Shown here in pieces: positions 61,685-64,000 of a DNA stretch of 64,000 nucleotides; the first letter of the stretch is position 1; each line of letters opens with the position of its first letter. The position numbers and the translations under genes were made by a program. Origin of the DNA: Bacillota bacterium (lineage in GTDB: Bacteria > Bacillota > Sulfobacillia > Fermentithermobacillales > Fermentithermobacillaceae); assembly GCA_012841065.1 (NCBI GenBank), contig DUVI01000029.1:20394-84393 (forward strand). The letters are read 5' to 3'. The notes beneath the pieces were generated by a model. The model was not told the origin of the DNA. It worked only from the letters and a program-made list of their open reading frames with translations, and searched no databases.

Positions 61685-63274
61685 CTAGCGTTTCCTCAAG
61701 ACCTTACCTGGCCTGAGGCCTGTACACTCACCCTCCCAGATTACAGGCCAGCCGTTGACGAACACCCCGAAAATCCCCGAAGGGAACTGCCAGGGCTTTT
61801 GGTATGTGCTGTTATCGATAACCGTATCGCTGTGGAAAATCACAACATCAGCGGCAAGTCCTGCTTTTAGCACGCCCCTGTCGCGGATATGCATCTTAGA
61901 AGCAGGCAAAGAAGTCATCTTCCTGATTGCCTCTTCCATGGTCAGTACTTGCTTCTCTCTGACATATCGGCCGAGCACCCTGGGATAGGTGCCAATGCTT
62001 CTGGGATGGATATTCCCTCTCGCCTCTGTTGCCACGTGACCGTCGGTCACAAAGCATACCCTGGGATGCTTCATGGCCGCTGTGAGGTCGTCTTCGCTCA
62101 TTGAATGCCTGATTATGGATACGCTCATCTTGTTGCTGGCCAGGATGTCCAGGGCTTCCTCCTGAGGCGGTTTTCCGGACTTGCGTGCAATCTCGTCCAT
62201 ATTAAGTCCTTCCATCCACTTGTCTGCGGGGTTTTCTACCGAAGTAACAACGATCTTATCCCATCCCCCCTGCTTTTCAGTGCGGGCATGGGACTCGGCA
62301 GCTATCCGCTCACGCACAGGGCTGCCCTCTAACAGCAAGTCTACTGCTGCAGCTTTGCCCTCTCCCAACACCCAGTCAGGCAACACAATGGCAAGTTCAG
62401 TGCTGGAAGCCAGGTATGGATATACATCGGCGGAAATGTCTATGCCCCGGGCATTCGCCTCATCAAGCATCTCCAAAACCTTGGGAAGTTTGCCCCAGTT
62501 GTCTTCCCCTACTGCTTTGAGGTGGGATATCTCAAACCTCACACCGGTCTTTTCAGCGACTTCCATTGCTTCCTGGACTGCTTCAAAAAGCGCAGGGCCT
62601 TCGTTGCGCATGTGCATCGAATGGATGCCGTTAGCTTCTGCTACAGGTATTGATACGGTTGCCAGCTCATCCACATCTGCGAACCTGCCCGGTACATATT
62701 CAAGCCCGCTTGACACGCCAAACGCGCCTGCCTGCATCTGCCCTCGGGATATCTCGAGCATCTTGTGTTTTTCCTCAGGTGTGGGTTTCCTGCCTGAGTT
62801 TCCGAGCACTTGCACCCTTACATCGCCATGGCCAAACAACATGGCAAGGTTGACTGCAGGCTTCACTTGCTCCACTGCACGTAGAAACCCGTCAAAATCG
62901 TCCCAACTCACTCCAAGTTCCAGATACTTATCCCGGTTTGTGTGCTTCTCCGAAGACGTTCCACCGGCGCTGCCTCCACAATTGCCTCCCACAGAAGTTG
63001 TAATCCCTTGCTTTATGAGACATTCGGCCTCGGGATGAAAGATTATACCCCCGTCTGAGTGGCTGTGGATATCTATGAACCCCGGTGAAGCGCAAAGCCC
63101 TGTGCAATCGTACTTGACTGTCTCAGCCGGGACAGCTAAACTGTCTATCCGTCCGGCTGCGACAATCTCGCCGTTGCATATCAAAATATCGCCTGATATG
63201 GGTGGAGCGCCTGTACCGTCATAGATTGTCAGGTCTTCTAGGAGGAAACAGTTTGCTGCCTTGACTTGTTTCAT
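61685..63274 (-). CDS. N-acyl-D-amino-acid deacylase (D-aminoacylase family amidohydrolase)
   Basis: Metal-dependent amidohydrolase of 529 aa that removes acyl groups from N-acyl-D-amino acids. Metal site HSHSD in GFIDIHSHSDGG, the metal-bridging Cys in GGNCGGSAGG, His in HMRNEGP, FEISHLKAVGEDNWG, and the catalytic Asp in VCFVTDGHVA. The composite N- and C-terminal beta domain (DLTIYDGTGAPPISGDILI, and FGVFVNGWPV) is normal. There is no signal peptide. The ATG follows an AAAGGGG site. It lies 36 bases past the membrane protein paralogue and may be in its operon; a link to D-amino acids or cell-wall peptides is inference. Confidence 0.88.
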   Translation of the reverse strand: MKQVKAANCFLLEDLTIYDGTGAPPISGDILICNGEIVAAGRIDSLAVPAETVKYDCTGLCASPGFIDIHSHSDGGIIFHPEAECLIKQGITTSVGGNCGGSAGGTSSEKHTNRDKYLELGVSWDDFDGFLRAVEQVKPAVNLAMLFGHGDVRVQVLGNSGRKPTPEEKHKMLEISRGQMQAGAFGVSSGLEYVPGRFADVDELATVSIPVAEANGIHSMHMRNEGPALFEAVQEAMEVAEKTGVRFEISHLKAVGEDNWGKLPKVLEMLDEANARGIDISADVYPYLASSTELAIVLPDWVLGEGKAAAVDLLLEGSPVRERIAAESHARTEKQGGWDKIVVTSVENPADKWMEGLNMDEIARKSGKPPQEEALDILASNKMSVSIIRHSMSEDDLTAAMKHPRVCFVTDGHVATEARGNIHPRSIGTYPRVLGRYVREKQVLTMEEAIRKMTSLPASKMHIRDRGVLKAGLAADVVIFHSDTVIDNSTYQKPWQFPSGIFGVFVNGWPVIWEGECTGLRPGKVLRKR

Positions 63275-63310
63275 CAGCTAACGCCCCTTTCACCTTAGCA
63301 GGAACTGCCG

Positions 63311-63889
63311 TTACTTAATAATGCCAAGCCAGGTTCCGAAAATGTTCTGAAGGAATCCAAGGTAAGTCGCAGTGTTGGCTGCAACCGACGTAGCAAATGA
63401 CAACCCGAAGGTGACCATCATGAGATATATGCCAGTCTTGCCAATGGCTTCAGTGTTCTTCCTCGGTTTAACGGTAAAGAGGAAGTAATACGTGACGCAG
63501 AAGGTACCCACGACTATTATGATGTTGCTTACCGAATTGAGGGGGAGCATTGTAGCCGCAACCTGCGAGAAGAGCTGTCCGCTGATAGTGCTCCTGAGGA
63601 TTATGCCCGCCCCTAATCCGATGGGAAACGCCAGAGCAATCCGGCTAAGGTATTCCAGCTTCGGTATGAACTTGGTGTAAAGCAGGGCTACCAGCACTAA
63701 CGGTATAATGAGCGTCAGCCGCTTTTCCTGGAACAGCATCAATCCCTGGGACAGCCTATTGGAAATCATTGCTTCATGTGAGTTCGAGAAAGAAAAGAAG
63801 TAACGTGTTTGTGAGGTGTCTAAGTGCCCACCACAATAGCTGTGCTGCGAAGATTTCAGACTGTTAGTCGAAAGCACCTGATGTTCCAC
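63311..63889 (-). CDS. membrane protein, paralogue of module protein D, N-terminus altered
   Basis: Protein of 192 aa with about four hydrophobic segments (LTLIIPLVLVALLYTKFI, YLSRIALAFPIGLGAGIIL, VSNIIIVVGTFCVTYYFLFT, GIYLMMVTFGLSFATSVAA). Residues 45-192 align well by eye with residues 60-206 of the protein at 54969-55589 and end in the same LGIIK-type tail. The first 40 residues are polar (QHSYCGGHLDTSQTRYFFSF) and unlike the two membrane segments of the other copy. The GTG start has GGGAG six bases ahead, so the short form seems real. Other genes of a second module may lie beyond the window. Confidence 0.68.
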   Translation of the reverse strand: MEHQVLSTNSLKSSQHSYCGGHLDTSQTRYFFSFSNSHEAMISNRLSQGLMLFQEKRLTLIIPLVLVALLYTKFIPKLEYLSRIALAFPIGLGAGIILRSTISGQLFSQVAATMLPLNSVSNIIIVVGTFCVTYYFLFTVKPRKNTEAIGKTGIYLMMVTFGLSFATSVAANTATYLGFLQNIFGTWLGIIK

Positions 63890-64000
63890 GATTGTCTCCC
63901 TGTTCTATGCAATCGTCTTCTGGTATTTCCTGGCTTCATTTTCAGGTCGCTTGGTTCCTAACCGCTTGTTCCTCGCTTCTATGAACACTCAACATATGAT

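Noticed and set aside
1-64000. tRNA, rRNA, CRISPR, prophage or insertion sequence
   Set aside because: I saw no tRNA-like fold, spaced repeats, transposase or integrase motifs on either strand.

Overview
The window looks like chromosomal DNA of an anaerobic, amino-acid and nucleoside fermenting member of the Bacillota (Clostridia-like, Gram-positive). Support for this: strong GGAGG-type Shine-Dalgarno sites in front of many GTG and TTG starts; a T-box leader; a Rex operator in front of an [FeFe]-hydrogenase; a Gmad2 lipoprotein; YmaF, YkvI and DUF3792 proteins; and an L-LDH and methionine gamma-lyase of bacterial fermentative type. I see no phage, insertion sequence, CRISPR array, rRNA or tRNA. 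Genes are dense, in short operons, mostly on the minus strand.

Layout. 1-3.3 kb: extracytoplasmic triple-FMN protein with a NarL-type two-component system (kinase cut by the window edge). 3.5-5 kb: HipA-like kinase-fold protein and a PHP phosphoesterase. 5-6.2 kb: YkvI transporter behind a strongly structured leader. 6.3-11.2 kb: histidine degradation operon hutU-hutH-ftcD-fchA, without hutI. 11.6-16.4 kb: germination-type lipoprotein, GT4 glycosyltransferase, secreted phosphoesterase/beta-propeller fusion. 16.7-19.3 kb: L-LDH with an extended tail, methionine gamma-lyase. 19.4-27.1 kb: nucleoside salvage operon (ribokinase, two nucleoside hydrolases, BMP-type ABC importer). 27.3-33.5 kb: small proteins, a His-rich YmaF protein, folD with a second cyclodeaminase, zinc-ribbon proteins, and a NodB protein with PG-binding and LysM domains. 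33.5-39.5 kb: exonuclease fused to a degenerate DinG-like region, DUF401, DUF72, ndk, speD. 39.7-46.3 kb: five-gene operon of two FtsX-type permeases, an ABC ATPase, a MutL/GlmL-like ASKHA protein and a barrel-sandwich protein. 46.3-52.2 kb: MBL hydrolase, YchF, and a two-gene [FeFe]-hydrogenase under a promoter/Rex operator. 52.4-54.8 kb: CorC/HlyC pair. 55-58 kb: four-gene membrane module of unknown function. 58.3-61.5 kb: proline T-box, a ProC-ProB fusion gene, and proA. 61.7-63.9 kb: D-aminoacylase and a paralogue of one protein of the membrane module.

How it fits together. Histidine would go via urocanate toward formiminoglutamate and glutamate, with the C1 unit passed to folate by FtcD and FchA. 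The folD-fchA2 pair continues folate C1 chemistry; FolD carries Glu where the cyclohydrolase-critical Gln is expected, so the adjacent FchA-like protein may supply that step. Nucleosides are imported, hydrolysed, and the ribose phosphorylated. Surplus reductant can leave as H2 (NADH sensing by Rex) or lactate. Glutamate is drawn to proline when tRNA-Pro is uncharged.

Best candidates for undescribed biology are the five-gene ABC/MutL-like/barrel-sandwich operon (39.7-46.3 kb), the four-gene membrane module (55-58 kb) with its paralogue at 63.3 kb, the ProC-ProB fusion, the YkvI leader RNA, and the ATPase-dead DinG-like protein. All functional statements come from reading motifs; no searches were run.
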